NCBI GenBank assembly: GCA_945952225.1
Contig: CAMFHP010000033.1
Location: forward strand, 1-64,000
DNA length: 64,000 nt
Direction: 5' to 3'
Source of the DNA: an uncultured Myxococcaceae bacterium
GTDB taxonomy: Bacteria > Myxococcota_A > Polyangia > Polyangiales > Ga0077539
Of this stretch, positions 44,825-54,043 are shown in pieces. Each line of letters begins with the position of its first letter. Position 1 is the first letter of the stretch. Under the pieces are notes generated by a model. That model saw only the letters and a program-made list of their open reading frames with translations, searched no databases and was not told the origin of the DNA. A program made the position numbers and the translations under genes.

Positions 44825-45856
44825 GTGGAACCCGAACGCCTCGCCGCCTCCCTCGTCGCGTTTCGCACCTACCTCGAACACGAGGCCCGCGCCTCGCCGC
44901 GCACCGTGGAGCACTACCTCCGCGACGTCGAAACCCTCGCGCGCTTCGTCGACGGACGCACCCCCGGGGCCTCCCTCTCCGACGTGACCCTCGCGCACCT
45001 CCGCGGATGGCTCGCCGAGCGCTCGAAGGCCCGCGGCGCCGCCACGCTCTCGCGCAACGTCTCGTCGGCGCGCGCGCTCTTTCGCTGGGCCCGTCACACG
45101 AAGCGCATCACCGACGATCCGACCGCGTCGCTCAAGGCCCCCAAGGTGCGCCGCAAGCTGCCCGACACGCTCTCCGTGCCCGACGCGGGACGGCTCATGA
45201 CCTCGCCCGAAGCGCGCCCCGTGCTCGAACGCCGCCACGACGCCGACGAGCGCCGCGCGCGGGTCACCCTCCGCGACCGCGCGCTGCTCGAACTGATCTA
45301 CGGCTCCGGGCTCCGCGTGAGCGAGGCCGTGGGACTCGGCCTCCACGACCTCTCCCTCGACGTGCGCACCGCGCGGGTCATGGGCAAGGGGTCGAAGGAG
45401 CGCGTCGTGCCCCTGGGGTCGCACACCGTGAAGGCCCTCGACGCGTGGCTCACCGAGCGCGCGTCCATCGCACTCCCGCCCGAAGGCGCGGCCGATCCCG
45501 CGGCGGTGTTCTGGGGGCGTCCGGGCCGTCGCATCACCGTGCGCCAGGTGCAGTACGTGCTCGCGGAGTACGGCGAGCTCGCGACCGGGTCCCCCGGGGT
45601 GCACCCCCACCAGCTCCGACACGCCTGCGCCACGCACCTGCTCGATGCCGGCGCCGACCTGCGCATGATTCAAGAGCTCCTCGGCCACGCGAGCCTCTCG
45701 ACCACGCAGCGCTACACCCACGTCTCGATGGACCAGCTCATGAAGGTCTACGACGGCGCCCATCCGCTCGCGAGGGAGCGCGGATCGTTCGCAACCGAAC
45801 CATCGCCCGACCCGTCAGCCCTCACACCCCGCGAAGCACGCCCTCGCGCGCGGTGA
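44825..45856 (+). CDS. Tyrosine recombinase of the XerC/XerD type
   Basis: This is a 343-residue recombinase starting at GTG 44825. The N-terminal SAM-like domain has [18 protein letters not shown]. The catalytic set is complete: Arg in [10 protein letters not shown], Lys in [10 protein letters not shown], His-x-x-Arg-His in [14 protein letters not shown], His in [11 protein letters not shown] and the nucleophile Tyr in QRYTHV. Xer proteins resolve chromosome dimers at dif. The length and lack of neighbouring phage genes favour a housekeeping role over an integrase. The last 35 bp overlap the convergent ABC gene. Confidence 0.9.
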   Translation: MEPERLAASLVAFRTYLEHEARASPRTVEHYLRDVETLARFVDGRTPGASLSDVTLAHLRGWLAERSKARGAATLSRNVSSARALFRWARHTKRITDDPTASLKAPKVRRKLPDTLSVPDAGRLMTSPEARPVLERRHDADERRARVTLRDRALLELIYGSGLRVSEAVGLGLHDLSLDVRTARVMGKGSKERVVPLGSHTVKALDAWLTERASIALPPEGAADPAAVFWGRPGRRITVRQVQYVLAEYGELATGSPGVHPHQLRHACATHLLDAGADLRMIQELLGHASLSTTQRYTHVSMDQLMKVYDGAHPLARERGSFATEPSPDPSALTPREARPRAR

Positions 45857-46466
45857 CCGCGGCCTCGACGGGCCCGAGCGCCTCGTCGCCGTCGTGCGTG
45901 ACCAGCAGCGCCACGCACCGTGTTTCCAGCACCCACGCGCGCACCGCGGCGGAGACCGTCGCGCGGGCCTCGCGGTCGAGGGCGCTCCACGGCTCGTCGA
46001 GGAGCAGCACCGACGGACGACGGATCATCGCCCGCGCCAGCGCCACCCGCTGACGCTCGCCGCCGGAAAGGTTCGGCACCGTACGATCCAACAGCGCGGT
46101 CACCGCCAGCGCCTCGGGGAGCGTCTCGACGGAGACCCCCGGCGCCACCGCGTCGAGGTGCGCGCGCACCGTGCGATGGGGCCACAGCGCGCCGTGCTGT
46201 GGAGCCCATCCGAGCCCGCGGCGCTCGGGCGCGCGCCACACCGAGGGGGGCACGTCCCAGGGCGTTCCGTCGAAGGTCACCGCGCCGTCGAGGGCGCGCG
46301 TGAGGCCCGCGACGAGGCGCAGCGCGAGGGATTTTCCGCTCGCCGACGGGCCGCGGAGCACGGTCACCCCCGGGGGGCACACGAAGTCCGCGTCGAGGCA
46401 GAAGTCACCCGCACGGCAGCGGGCGCGCACACGGAGTCCTTCGCGCGTCACGGCGCAGAGAGACAT
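45822..46466 (-). CDS. Single ABC-transporter ATP-binding protein
   Basis: This is a 214-residue cytoplasmic ATPase: Walker [12 protein letters not shown]-loop APQHGALWP, signature [14 protein letters not shown], Walker B VLLLDEPW, and H-loop LLVTHDGDE. It starts at ATG 46466. ModC/PotA-like length without a C-terminal regulatory domain. No permease or binding protein is adjacent, so its partner is encoded elsewhere. Its 3' end lies inside the convergent recombinase gene on the opposite strand (35 bp). Confidence 0.88.
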   Translation of the reverse strand: MSLCAVTREGLRVRARCRAGDFCLDADFVCPPGVTVLRGPSASGKSLALRLVAGLTRALDGAVTFDGTPWDVPPSVWRAPERRGLGWAPQHGALWPHRTVRAHLDAVAPGVSVETLPEALAVTALLDRTVPNLSGGERQRVALARAMIRRPSVLLLDEPWSALDREARATVSAAVRAWVLETRCVALLVTHDGDEALGPVEAAVTAREGVLRGV

Positions 46467-46491
46467 ACCCCAGGTGCGATACCGTCGCGCG

Positions 46492-47589
46492 ATGGCGACG
46501 AAGAAGAAGAAGTCCGCCCCCGCGATCGACACGCGCTGGGGCCACCAGATGCCCGGCGAACTCCCCGAGCTCGCGGTCGAAGATCCCTTCCTCGCAGCGG
46601 TGCAGCAGTACCTCCGCGTGGGCGGCGGCAACGCCGACGTCGAGCGCGCCCTCGCCGACCCGTCGCCCGCGGTGATCGATTTTCTGCGCCGCTACCTCGC
46701 GCTCCCCGCCTGCGCCGACGTGGGCGTCGCGCCCTGGAATCAGCTCACCTACAACGCGCTCCCCACCGCGGAGAGGCGCGCGTACTCGAAGGCCCACCGC
46801 GCGGTGGAGGCCGTCGCCAACCCGCGGAGCTGGGGCCTCTTCTACGCCGTGCGCGCGGGCGTTCGTGACCCCGGGGTGCGCGCGCTGGCCCTCGCGCGCT
46901 TTCGCGAGACGAACGACGCGGGACGCTTTCACATCGCCCGCGCCCTCTTCGACGCGAAGGAGCACCTCACGCCCACCGAGCTCGAAGCGCTCGCGACGCT
47001 CCTCGACGGCGAGGCCACGCCCGACACGCTGCGCTCGCTCTCCTTCGGCGCGTGGGCCGTGCACCTCCTCGACCCCGCGCGGGCCTTCGAACGCCTCGCG
47101 CCCTACGTCGCCGCCGACGCCCTCGCCACGCCCGCGGGCGAGCAGCGCGCCATCGCCGTGCTCCTCGCGCTCCGGCAGATCGAGCGCCACGACCTCCGCT
47201 GGGGGCCGGTGCTCCGTCCGCTGCTGCGCCACCCGGTGCTCGGCGGCTACGTCGTGTGGGCGCTCGATCACCATCCCCTCGACGCGTCGTGGGTCGACGA
47301 CCTCGTCGCGCACCTGCACCTCGACCCCGACGACATCAACGTCTTCGACACGCAGGCGCTCGCGCTCCTCACGCGCATCGCCGATCCGCGCGCGGTGCCG
47401 GTGTTCCTGGCCTTTCTCGCGGGCAACAGCACCGCGATCGGCGGCGTGCTCGACGCGTTCGAACGCCTCCCCGACCCCCGTCTCCGCGAGGCCCTCACCG
47501 CGTGGGTCGAGACCGTAGAACGCGGCGGCGGTGCGGCCGACTGGCAGCCCCTCACGCGCGCGAAGCAGCTCCTCGCGCGCGCCGTCTGA
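46492..47589 (+). CDS. HEAT-repeat-like protein of unknown function
   Basis: This is a 365-residue protein starting at ATG 46492 (MATKKKKS, a basic N-terminal patch). The remainder is almost all alpha-helical with Ala/Leu-rich helix pairs, for example [15 protein letters not shown] and [14 protein letters not shown], similar to HEAT repeats. A conserved-looking aromatic segment is [10 protein letters not shown]. There is no signal peptide and no catalytic pattern. It is divergent from the ABC gene and convergent with the TPR gene, with a 3-bp gap. It could be a scaffold protein. Confidence 0.65.
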   Translation: MATKKKKSAPAIDTRWGHQMPGELPELAVEDPFLAAVQQYLRVGGGNADVERALADPSPAVIDFLRRYLALPACADVGVAPWNQLTYNALPTAERRAYSKAHRAVEAVANPRSWGLFYAVRAGVRDPGVRALALARFRETNDAGRFHIARALFDAKEHLTPTELEALATLLDGEATPDTLRSLSFGAWAVHLLDPARAFERLAPYVAADALATPAGEQRAIAVLLALRQIERHDLRWGPVLRPLLRHPVLGGYVVWALDHHPLDASWVDDLVAHLHLDPDDINVFDTQALALLTRIADPRAVPVFLAFLAGNSTAIGGVLDAFERLPDPRLREALTAWVETVERGGGAADWQPLTRAKQLLARAV

Positions 47590-47592
47590 GCG

Positions 47593-48783
47593 TCAGCGCT
47601 TCTTCTTCTTCGCGGCGGGCTTCTTCTTCGCGACGGGCTTCTTCTTCGCGACGGGCTTCTTCGCGGGCTCCGCATCGGCGATGGCGGCGAGGTCGGCGAG
47701 CGAGCGCGGCGCGCGCGTGGCGAGGTCGCTGAACGCGAGGTGGCGCCGGTCGAACTCCCAGTGGAGGCTGTCGACCATGTGGGGACGCTCGGTGACCGCC
47801 CAGTCGCGCACGGCGTCGACGAGCGCGCCCACCACGGCCCGCTCACGCAGCGCGAAGGTCAGCAGCGTGGGCTGCTGCGTGGTGGCGTCGAGGAGTTCCT
47901 GCATCGAGGGGACGACGGCCTTCGCGCGCTCGACGATCCACGCGCGTAGCGCTGCGAGGTCGGCGGGCGCCATGGTGAGCACCACGTCACACGGGAGCGC
48001 CAGGGGGAGGGGGGCCGGGGCGCCCACGAGCGCGAGGAAGCCCGGTCCCATGGGCGACGCGCGGAGGGCGTCGAAATCGGGGTCGCGGGCGGCCACCCCC
48101 GCCACGCGGGGCTCCTTCTGCACGGCCGTGCGCAGCGACGAGAGGGCCTCTTCGAAGCGTGCGAGGGCGGTGAGCGCGACGGCCTCGGCGACGTGGGCCT
48201 GCACCACCGTGGGGTGCGTCGACGCGGGGTCGAAGGCGATCACCCGCGCGAGCTCGCGGGCGGCCTCCTCGTGGCGCGCGAGGAGCGTGAGCACCATGGC
48301 CCGTTCGAAGATCGCCGCGGCGTGGAGGGGGTTCGCGCGCTCGACCGCTTCGAAGAGTTCGAGGGCCCGCACGAGGTACCGACGGTCGCTGCCGCGCTTG
48401 CCCTGTTCGAAGTGCGCGAGGCCGAGGTTGAAGAGGGCCCCCGCGTCGTCGAGGTCGGTCACCCCCAGCGCATACCCGTGCTCCAGCGAGGGAATGGCCC
48501 GTTCGAAGTCGCCGAGGTGCAGGTGCGCGTTGCCGAGGTTGAAGTGCGAGTCGCCGTCGTCGGGCGCCGCGGCCACCGCGCCCTCGAAGGCCGTCACCGC
48601 GTCGGCGAAGCGTCCGAGCGCGTTGCAGCACACGCCGCGCAGGTACCACGCGCCGTGGAGCGACGGATCCGCCGTGGTGGCCCGTTCGAAGAGGCGCAGC
48701 GCGCCCTCGTGGTCGTTGCGTTCGAAGCGCGCGATGCCCTGATCGAGCAGCGCCCCGGCCCGTGCGTTCGTGTGCTCTGCCAT
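47593..48783 (-). CDS. TPR protein with a Lys-rich histone-like C-terminal tail
   Basis: This is a 396-residue protein. Residues 5-225 hold about six TPR units (ALRLFERATTADPSLHGAWYLRG, AVTAFEGAVAAAPDDGDSHFNLG, and so on). A helical middle domain (about 235-365) follows. The C-terminus from about 372 is a run of KKPVAKKKPVAKKKPAAKK-type units, similar to H1-like tails. TPR units bind protein partners, and the tail should bind nucleic acid or other polyanions. It is not adjacent to an obvious partner. The tail units are near-identical 15-18 bp repeats and may vary in length. Confidence 0.8.
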   Translation of the reverse strand: MAEHTNARAGALLDQGIARFERNDHEGALRLFERATTADPSLHGAWYLRGVCCNALGRFADAVTAFEGAVAAAPDDGDSHFNLGNAHLHLGDFERAIPSLEHGYALGVTDLDDAGALFNLGLAHFEQGKRGSDRRYLVRALELFEAVERANPLHAAAIFERAMVLTLLARHEEAARELARVIAFDPASTHPTVVQAHVAEAVALTALARFEEALSSLRTAVQKEPRVAGVAARDPDFDALRASPMGPGFLALVGAPAPLPLALPCDVVLTMAPADLAALRAWIVERAKAVVPSMQELLDATTQQPTLLTFALRERAVVGALVDAVRDWAVTERPHMVDSLHWEFDRRHLAFSDLATRAPRSLADLAAIADAEPAKKPVAKKKPVAKKKPAAKKKKR

Positions 48784-48935
48784 GTCGTGGCGCGCGTTCT
48801 ATCGCAGCACCCGCACCCGATGGAACGCGCACGTTCGCGCGCGCCCGGTGCACGGGGCCGCAGGGGCTTCCGCGCGGCCGCGAGGGCGACCGTCGCAGCG
48901 ACCGCGTGGCGCGGGCCGTGCTCGGCGCGCGCGCC

Positions 48936-50312
48936 ATGCGCACGATCATCGAGCCGTTTCGAATCAAGTCGGTGGAGCCCATCCGCATGACCACCGCCGC
49001 CGAGCGCGAGGGTCACCTCCGCGAGGCCGGGTACAACGTCTTTCTGCTCCACAGCGACGACGTGCTGATCGATCTGCTCACCGACAGCGGCACGGCGGCC
49101 ATGAGCGCCGAGCAGTGGGCCGCGGTGATGCGCGCCGACGAGGCCTACGCGGGCGCGCGGAGCTGGTTCCGCTTCGAGGCCGCGGTGCGAGACATCACCG
49201 GCCTCCCCATCGTGATGCCCACGCACCAGGGGAGGGCGGCGGAGCGCATCCTCTTCGGCGCCGTGTGCAAGCCCGGCGACGTCGTGCCCAACAACACGCA
49301 CTTCGACACCACGCGGGCCAACGTCGAGGCCGCGGGCGCGCGCGCCGTCGACCTGGTGATCCCCGAGGGGCGCGACCCCCAGAGCCGCCATCCCTTCAAG
49401 GGCAACATGAACGTCGACGCCCTCCGCGCGCTGCTCGAACGCGAGGGCGCGGGACGGGTGCCCCTCGTGATGCTCACCCTCACGAACAACTCCGCGGGCG
49501 GACAGCCCGTCTCCATGGCCAACGTGCGCGAGGTGGCCTCGGTGTGCCGCGCGCACGGCATCCCCCTCTACCTCGACGCGTGTCGCTTCGCCGAGAACGC
49601 GTGGTTCATCCGCGAGCGCGAGGAGGGCTTCGCCGACTGGACGCCCCTCGCCATCGCCCGCGAGCTCTTTCGCCACGCCGACGGCGCCACGATGAGCGCG
49701 AAGAAAGACGGCATGGCGAACATCGGCGGCTTTCTCGCCACCCGCGACGAGCGCCTCGCGCAGCGCGAGCGCGACGTGCTGATTCTCACCGAGGGCTTTC
49801 CCACCTACGGCGGCCTCGCGGGGAGGGACCTCGACGCCATCGCCACGGGGCTCTACGAGGCCCTCGACGCCGACTACCTGCGCTATCGCATCCGGGCCAC
49901 GGGGTACCTCGGCGAGAAGCTCCTCGCCGCGGGGGTTCCCATCGTCGAACCCCCGGGGGGCCACGCGATCTACCTCGACGCCGCGCGCTTCCTCCCGCAC
50001 ATCGCGCCGCGCGAGCTCCCGGGGCAGAGCCTCGTCGCCGAGCTGTACCGCGTCGCGGGCGTGCGCGGCGTCGAGGTGGGCACGGTGATGTTCGGCGGTC
50101 GCGACCCCGCCACGGGCCTCGAACGCCCGTCGCCCATGGAGCTCGTGCGCCTCGCCATTCCCCGTCGGGTCTACACCCAGAGCCACATCGACTACGTGGC
50201 CGAGGCCGTGATCGAGGTCTTCGAACGGCGCCACGCCCTCCGCGGCATGCGCTTCACCTTCGAGGCCCCGACGCTGCGCCACTTCACCGCGCGCTTCGAA
50301 CCGCTCCCCTGA
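48936..50312 (+). CDS. Tryptophanase-like PLP lyase (tryptophan indole-lyase / tyrosine phenol-lyase family)
   Basis: This is a 458-residue enzyme of the beta-eliminating lyase family, which cleaves Trp (or Tyr) to indole (or phenol), pyruvate and ammonia. Motifs: EPFRIKSVEPIRMTT at the start, LLTDSGTAAMSAEQW, PTHQGRAAERILF, cofactor Asp in YLDACRFAENAWF, and the PLP lysine in TMSAKKDGMANIGGF. The C-terminus contains RLAIPRRVYTQSHIDYV. Tryptophanase and tyrosine phenol-lyase share these motifs, so the substrate is not certain; the end RVYTQSH favours tryptophanase in my reading. No TnaC-like leader peptide with Trp is seen upstream. Confidence 0.85.
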   Translation: MRTIIEPFRIKSVEPIRMTTAAEREGHLREAGYNVFLLHSDDVLIDLLTDSGTAAMSAEQWAAVMRADEAYAGARSWFRFEAAVRDITGLPIVMPTHQGRAAERILFGAVCKPGDVVPNNTHFDTTRANVEAAGARAVDLVIPEGRDPQSRHPFKGNMNVDALRALLEREGAGRVPLVMLTLTNNSAGGQPVSMANVREVASVCRAHGIPLYLDACRFAENAWFIREREEGFADWTPLAIARELFRHADGATMSAKKDGMANIGGFLATRDERLAQRERDVLILTEGFPTYGGLAGRDLDAIATGLYEALDADYLRYRIRATGYLGEKLLAAGVPIVEPPGGHAIYLDAARFLPHIAPRELPGQSLVAELYRVAGVRGVEVGTVMFGGRDPATGLERPSPMELVRLAIPRRVYTQSHIDYVAEAVIEVFERRHALRGMRFTFEAPTLRHFTARFEPLP

Positions 50313-50366
50313 GGCGGTGTCGACGATTCGCTGTCACCGATTCACGGCCCCGCGCATTGGCCGTCG

Positions 50367-51095
50367 ATGCGCACCGCCACCCTCACGCTCACGGCCTCTG
50401 TTCCCCTCGTCGCCGACGCCTCGGGCGCCGACGTGACCCTCTCCCTCGACGCGCGGGGCTTCGCGCGCGACCCCGCCCACGCGCTCGCCGCGCTCCGCGA
50501 CGCCCTCGCCTCCCTCGGACTCGACCGCCGCGACGTCACCCTCCGCCACCTGCACCGCGGGTCGTGGGCGTGGTGGCTCGCCGTCGCCGCGCTGCCCGTG
50601 TGCTTCGCGCTGATCGTCCACGAGGAGCGGGGTCTCGCAGCCATGCTCCTCGGCGCGGCCGTGACCCTCGCCCACGCCCTCGGCGACCGCTGGATGCCCA
50701 CGCTCTCGGCCACCCTCGATGTGCGGTGCCGCGACGGCGCCACCCTCGACCGCGTGCTCGACCTCGCGCGCACGCACCGCGGGGTCACCACCGGCGCCAT
50801 CACCCCCCGGGGCTCCGCGGATCTCGCCGACGCCGAACGACGGTGCTGGGAGGAGGCCCACGCGCGCGCTTCGGCCATGGCCGCGCGGGCGGGGATGCGG
50901 GTCACGGCGCTCCGTCGCTGCGAGCTGCTCCCGACCCCGCCCACCGGGGGGGTACGCGTCGAGCCCGCGGTCCCGGCGGCGGTGCGTTCGAGGGCCTCGC
51001 TCGGCGGCGCGCTGGAGGGGGTGTCGGTGGCGCCCGCGGGGGCCTCGGTGACGGCCCGATTTGTCTTCGTCGCGGAGGGGGCACTGAACGCCTGA
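50367..51095 (+). CDS. SIMPL-like membrane-associated protein of unknown function
   Basis: This is a 242-residue protein. N- and C-terminal parts have a SIMPL/DUF541-like character, with duplicated beta-alpha patterns (DPAHALAALRDALASLGLDRRDVT and LDRVLDLARTHRGVTTGAITP) and the family-like helix EEAHARASAMAARAGMRV. Two hydrophobic helices (about residues 70-110) are inserted in the middle. Start ATG 50367. It is on the same strand as the PH-like gene, which begins 122 bp after its stop, with a perfect palindrome in between. Function unknown. Confidence 0.55.
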   Translation: MRTATLTLTASVPLVADASGADVTLSLDARGFARDPAHALAALRDALASLGLDRRDVTLRHLHRGSWAWWLAVAALPVCFALIVHEERGLAAMLLGAAVTLAHALGDRWMPTLSATLDVRCRDGATLDRVLDLARTHRGVTTGAITPRGSADLADAERRCWEEAHARASAMAARAGMRVTALRRCELLPTPPTGGVRVEPAVPAAVRSRASLGGALEGVSVAPAGASVTARFVFVAEGALNA

Positions 51096-51149
51096 CCTGG
51101 GTGGGGGGTGCCCTGACGAAATCGAGCTTGTTTGCCCGAGAAACGTGAT

Positions 51150-51169
51150 TTGTCCGACCGGTCGGACAA
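51150..51169. promoter_or_regulatory. Perfect 20-bp palindrome, candidate operator
   Basis: TTGTCCGACC at 51150-51159 is followed directly by its exact reverse complement GGTCGGACAA at 51160-51169. A perfect 10+10 palindrome with no spacer is typical of dimeric regulator operators; GACCGGTC centres are common in TetR-family sites. It lies 48 bp before the ATG at 51218. There is no T-run after it, so it is not a simple terminator. A second short inverted repeat (CCCCGA/TCGGGG, about 51180-51193) follows. Confidence 0.65.
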
Positions 51170-51217
51170 GCGCCGCGGACCCCGATTTCGGGGGCGGTGA
51201 TAGCCTCCCGCGCCGCC

Positions 51218-52810
51218 ATGTACCGCACGCCCGGAAACACCCCGCTGCCACCTCCGTCGCCGCTCTATCTCCGCGCCTCCATCGGCGGCGTCGACGCCCT
51301 CGCCGGGGTGTCGGTCGCGCCGGACATTTCGACGAAGAAGCTCCAGGGCGCGATGACCTTCGCCAACCCCGGGGCGGGGGAGCAGCCGCTGCTGCTCGTC
51401 GACAGCACGGTGATGGGCTCGGGCAAGGCCGGGATGCTCGTCACCGACCGCGCGGTGTACTTCGACAACCCCCGCACGCGGCTCCCGCTGGAGTCGGTGA
51501 TCTACGCCCCGCGGGCGCCCACGGAGCGCGGACGCACGGGCACGCTCGCGACCGCCGAGGGCATCCTCCCGCTGCCCGACATGCTCGAAGAGTGCGCGGT
51601 GGCGATGCGTCGCGCGCTGCGGGCCATCGCGCTGCACAACCGCGGGGCGGCGCGCTTCGCGTGGGCGCCTGCGCCGGTGCTCGGACCCGTCGGCGAGGCC
51701 GCCATGCGGCTGCTCCGTCACGAGCGCATCGGCACCGTGCCCGCGGTGCGCGCGCGGGCCATGAACGCCGCGGCGAACCTCTGTCGCCTGTGGCGCGACC
51801 ACGAGTCGGGCGAGGAGCTGCTGGCCTTTCACGACGAGACGGGCGACGAAGACGGCTCGCGCTTTCTGGCCTTCACCGACCGCCGGGTGATCGCCTTCGG
51901 CGACGAGAACGTCGAGGTGCCCTACGCGGCGCTCCAGGGCGTGGCCGTGAAGACGGGGATGCTCACCTCGGACCTCGTGCTCACGGTGCCGGGCCGCACG
52001 ATCAGCCTCAACACCATCGTGCCCGCCGAGGGAGCGCGCGCCATGGCGGGCTTTCTCCAGGCGCTCGGCGCGTTTCCGCCCGAGCACCGTCGCGCGTGGC
52101 CCGGTCCCCCCGCGGAGCCCACGGACCCCACCGGCGCCATCGCCGCGCTGCGCGGCATCGCGTGGCCCGACGTGCGCGTGGCCGGGCTGCTCGAACTCCT
52201 CCACGCCGCGGTCGCAGCGGGTCACATGCCCCCGGAGTCGGGCACGGACCTCGTGGCCCGCGCGACGTGTCTGCAACGCACGCTGCGAGGCGGCCACGGG
52301 CGCACCGGCGAGGCGCAGCGATCGGCCCTGAGCGCGGCAGACCTGGCCTTCGCGTTCGGCGAAATTCTCGGCCCCCCGGCGGCGGTCGGGAGCGCCGCGG
52401 GCGGCTACGCGGCGACGCACGTGATGAGCGGTCAGCGCGGCAGCGCCGTGGGCACCATCGCGTCGAACGTGGTGGGACTCACCCTCCTCGCGGTCGTGGG
52501 CTTCGGGTGGATGTCGTCGGGCCGCTCGGCCTCGGTGCCCGTCCACGTGCGCATCTGGGAGGCACCCGGGGGCGCGGCCTTTCAGCTCCTCGACGAGCGC
52601 GGAGAGCCGCTCGCGAAGGACCACGCGAAGCTCGCAGGCGGCGTGCTCGACGCGCTCGCGCAGATCACCGCGCCGCTCCTGCTGCGACGGTCGGTGTACG
52701 GCTGGCAGGCGCCCACGGCGGCCGTGCTCGCCGAGCCCGCGGAGGCCGTCGAGGCGCGGGTGCGCGCGCTCGTTCCCCACGCCGACGTGGCGCCCTTCGT
52801 CAGCGAGTGA
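51218..52810 (+). CDS. Protein with two bacterial PH-like segments and a membrane helix
   Basis: This is a 530-residue protein. Two segments share a PH-like/YokE pattern: KAGMLVTDRAVYFDN with PLESVIYA (about residues 65-90), and SRFLAFTDRRVIAFGDENVEVPYAALQGV (about 210-240). In bPH domains the xxTDRRVxxF strand is the hallmark. Between them is an Ala/Arg-rich helical stretch. A Gly-rich segment and one hydrophobic helix (NVVGLTLLAVVGFGW, about 420) precede a C-terminal domain. It may sense or organise at the inner membrane. The palindrome in its upstream region suggests specific regulation. Confidence 0.65.
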   Translation: MYRTPGNTPLPPPSPLYLRASIGGVDALAGVSVAPDISTKKLQGAMTFANPGAGEQPLLLVDSTVMGSGKAGMLVTDRAVYFDNPRTRLPLESVIYAPRAPTERGRTGTLATAEGILPLPDMLEECAVAMRRALRAIALHNRGAARFAWAPAPVLGPVGEAAMRLLRHERIGTVPAVRARAMNAAANLCRLWRDHESGEELLAFHDETGDEDGSRFLAFTDRRVIAFGDENVEVPYAALQGVAVKTGMLTSDLVLTVPGRTISLNTIVPAEGARAMAGFLQALGAFPPEHRRAWPGPPAEPTDPTGAIAALRGIAWPDVRVAGLLELLHAAVAAGHMPPESGTDLVARATCLQRTLRGGHGRTGEAQRSALSAADLAFAFGEILGPPAAVGSAAGGYAATHVMSGQRGSAVGTIASNVVGLTLLAVVGFGWMSSGRSASVPVHVRIWEAPGGAAFQLLDERGEPLAKDHAKLAGGVLDALAQITAPLLLRRSVYGWQAPTAAVLAEPAEAVEARVRALVPHADVAPFVSE

Positions 52811-52825
52811 CCGACGGGGAAATGC

Positions 52826-54043
52826 TCAGCCCGCGTCGGGGGCCACGAGGGCCACACCCGACACGCGCCAGAGGTCCACGCCCCAGCCCGATTGCCAGAG
52901 CTCGACGAGGGGGGCCCAGGGGTCTGCGAGGTCGACGAAGCGCACGCCGTCGAGGCCCGGGTGCGCCCCCGCGGTGATGCGCGCGTCGGCGTCGCAGAGC
53001 GCGCGCCAGCGGAGCGCGTAGGCCCGGTCGAGGTGCGCGAGGTGGGCGAGCGTGCGGCCCGGGGCGTCGCTCCACGGAACGAGGTTCGCGTCGACGCGGT
53101 CGCTCGCTTCACGTTCCGGGGCGGGGCCGAGGTGGCGGTCGACGAGGGAGGCCACCGTGGCGATGGCGCGTCCGCCGGTGCGGTCGTCGGCGGCGCGGGT
53201 GCTCACCGTGGCGCGGGCCGCGGGGTCGTTGTCGATGCGCCAGAGGAGGGGGGCGGTGGGCACCGGGTGGGCGCAGAGCGGGGCCATGCGCGCGAGGGCT
53301 TCGAGCGCGAGCGACTCGGCGCGGAGGGCGCCTCCGGGGTCGCGGGCGAGGGCGAGGGCCGTGGCGAGTCCCGCGGGCACGGAGAGCCCCACACACGGAG
53401 CATCCCAGCCGTCGAGGGGGAGGGCGTCTTCGTCGGGGAGCGCGCATTCGGCAGAGGCCACGAAGCGCCGCGCGCCGTCGTCGAGCCACGCGGCGGGGAT
53501 CACGTCACGGAGCGCGAGGGCCTCCCACACGCGGGCCACGAGGCGGCGCGAGCGCGCGAGGTCGCGGGCCGGGGCCGCGAGGTTCACGTCGGCCATGGGG
53601 CGCCCGAGGATGTCTTCGCACACGGCCCGTGCGCGGGCCGCCGAGGGCCCTGGAGGGCGCAGCAGGGCGGCGGTGAAGGTCTCGACGGGGGTCATGGGCG
53701 CCGGGGCGCTGGAGGGGCCCAGGAGGTCCTTCGGCGCGGCGGGGTCGAGGGCCCATCGCACGATGCGGGTGAGCACCCCCGGGGTCCAGGTGGGGAGGAG
53801 CTCGTCGGGGCCGCGCCAGAGGCGCCCGGTGGGGGTGACGGTGACGGGGGTTCCGCGCGTAGCTTCCACACGGACGGCGAGCACAGTGCGCCCGTCGCGG
53901 TAGGGCGAGATGGCGGTGACGCGCACGGCGTTGTCGGCGCGCACGAGGGTGATGCCTGACGAGGCCACGCTCCAGAGCGAGAACGCGTCGTTGTAGCGCC
54001 ACGTCACGCCGTCGATGACGAGCCGTCGCCGCGCGCGCGTCAC
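52826..54043 (-). CDS. Uncharacterised 405-residue protein coupled to a DUF2293 gene
   Basis: GTG 54043 overlaps the stop of the upstream DUF2293 gene (GTGA). The N-terminal 110 residues are beta-rich (VIDGVTWRYNDAFSLWSVA, VRADNAVRVTAISPYRDGRTVLAVRVEATRG), and the remainder is largely Ala/Arg-rich helical with conserved-looking acidic spots (LVPWSDAPGRTL, RITAGAHPGLDGVRFVDLADPW). The C-terminal part has a compact aromatic segment (ELWQSGWGVDLWRVSG). I do not recognise the family and see no catalytic motif or signal peptide. Coupling to the DUF2293 protein implies a shared role. Confidence 0.65.
   Translation of the reverse strand: MTRARRRLVIDGVTWRYNDAFSLWSVASSGITLVRADNAVRVTAISPYRDGRTVLAVRVEATRGTPVTVTPTGRLWRGPDELLPTWTPGVLTRIVRWALDPAAPKDLLGPSSAPAPMTPVETFTAALLRPPGPSAARARAVCEDILGRPMADVNLAAPARDLARSRRLVARVWEALALRDVIPAAWLDDGARRFVASAECALPDEDALPLDGWDAPCVGLSVPAGLATALALARDPGGALRAESLALEALARMAPLCAHPVPTAPLLWRIDNDPAARATVSTRAADDRTGGRAIATVASLVDRHLGPAPEREASDRVDANLVPWSDAPGRTLAHLAHLDRAYALRWRALCDADARITAGAHPGLDGVRFVDLADPWAPLVELWQSGWGVDLWRVSGVALVAPDAG

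Noticed and set aside
44825-45856. Phage or island integrase
   Set aside because: The recombinase looks like XerC/D; there is no tRNA gene, att-like repeat or phage gene beside it.
48784-48935. TnaC-like leader peptide before the tryptophanase-like gene
   Set aside because: The ATG at 48821 opens a frame that overlaps the enzyme gene and is Arg-rich; no Trp-Pro leader pattern is present.
51150-51169. Intrinsic terminator of the gene ending at 51095
   Set aside because: No T-run follows, and the perfect gapless symmetry leaves no natural loop.
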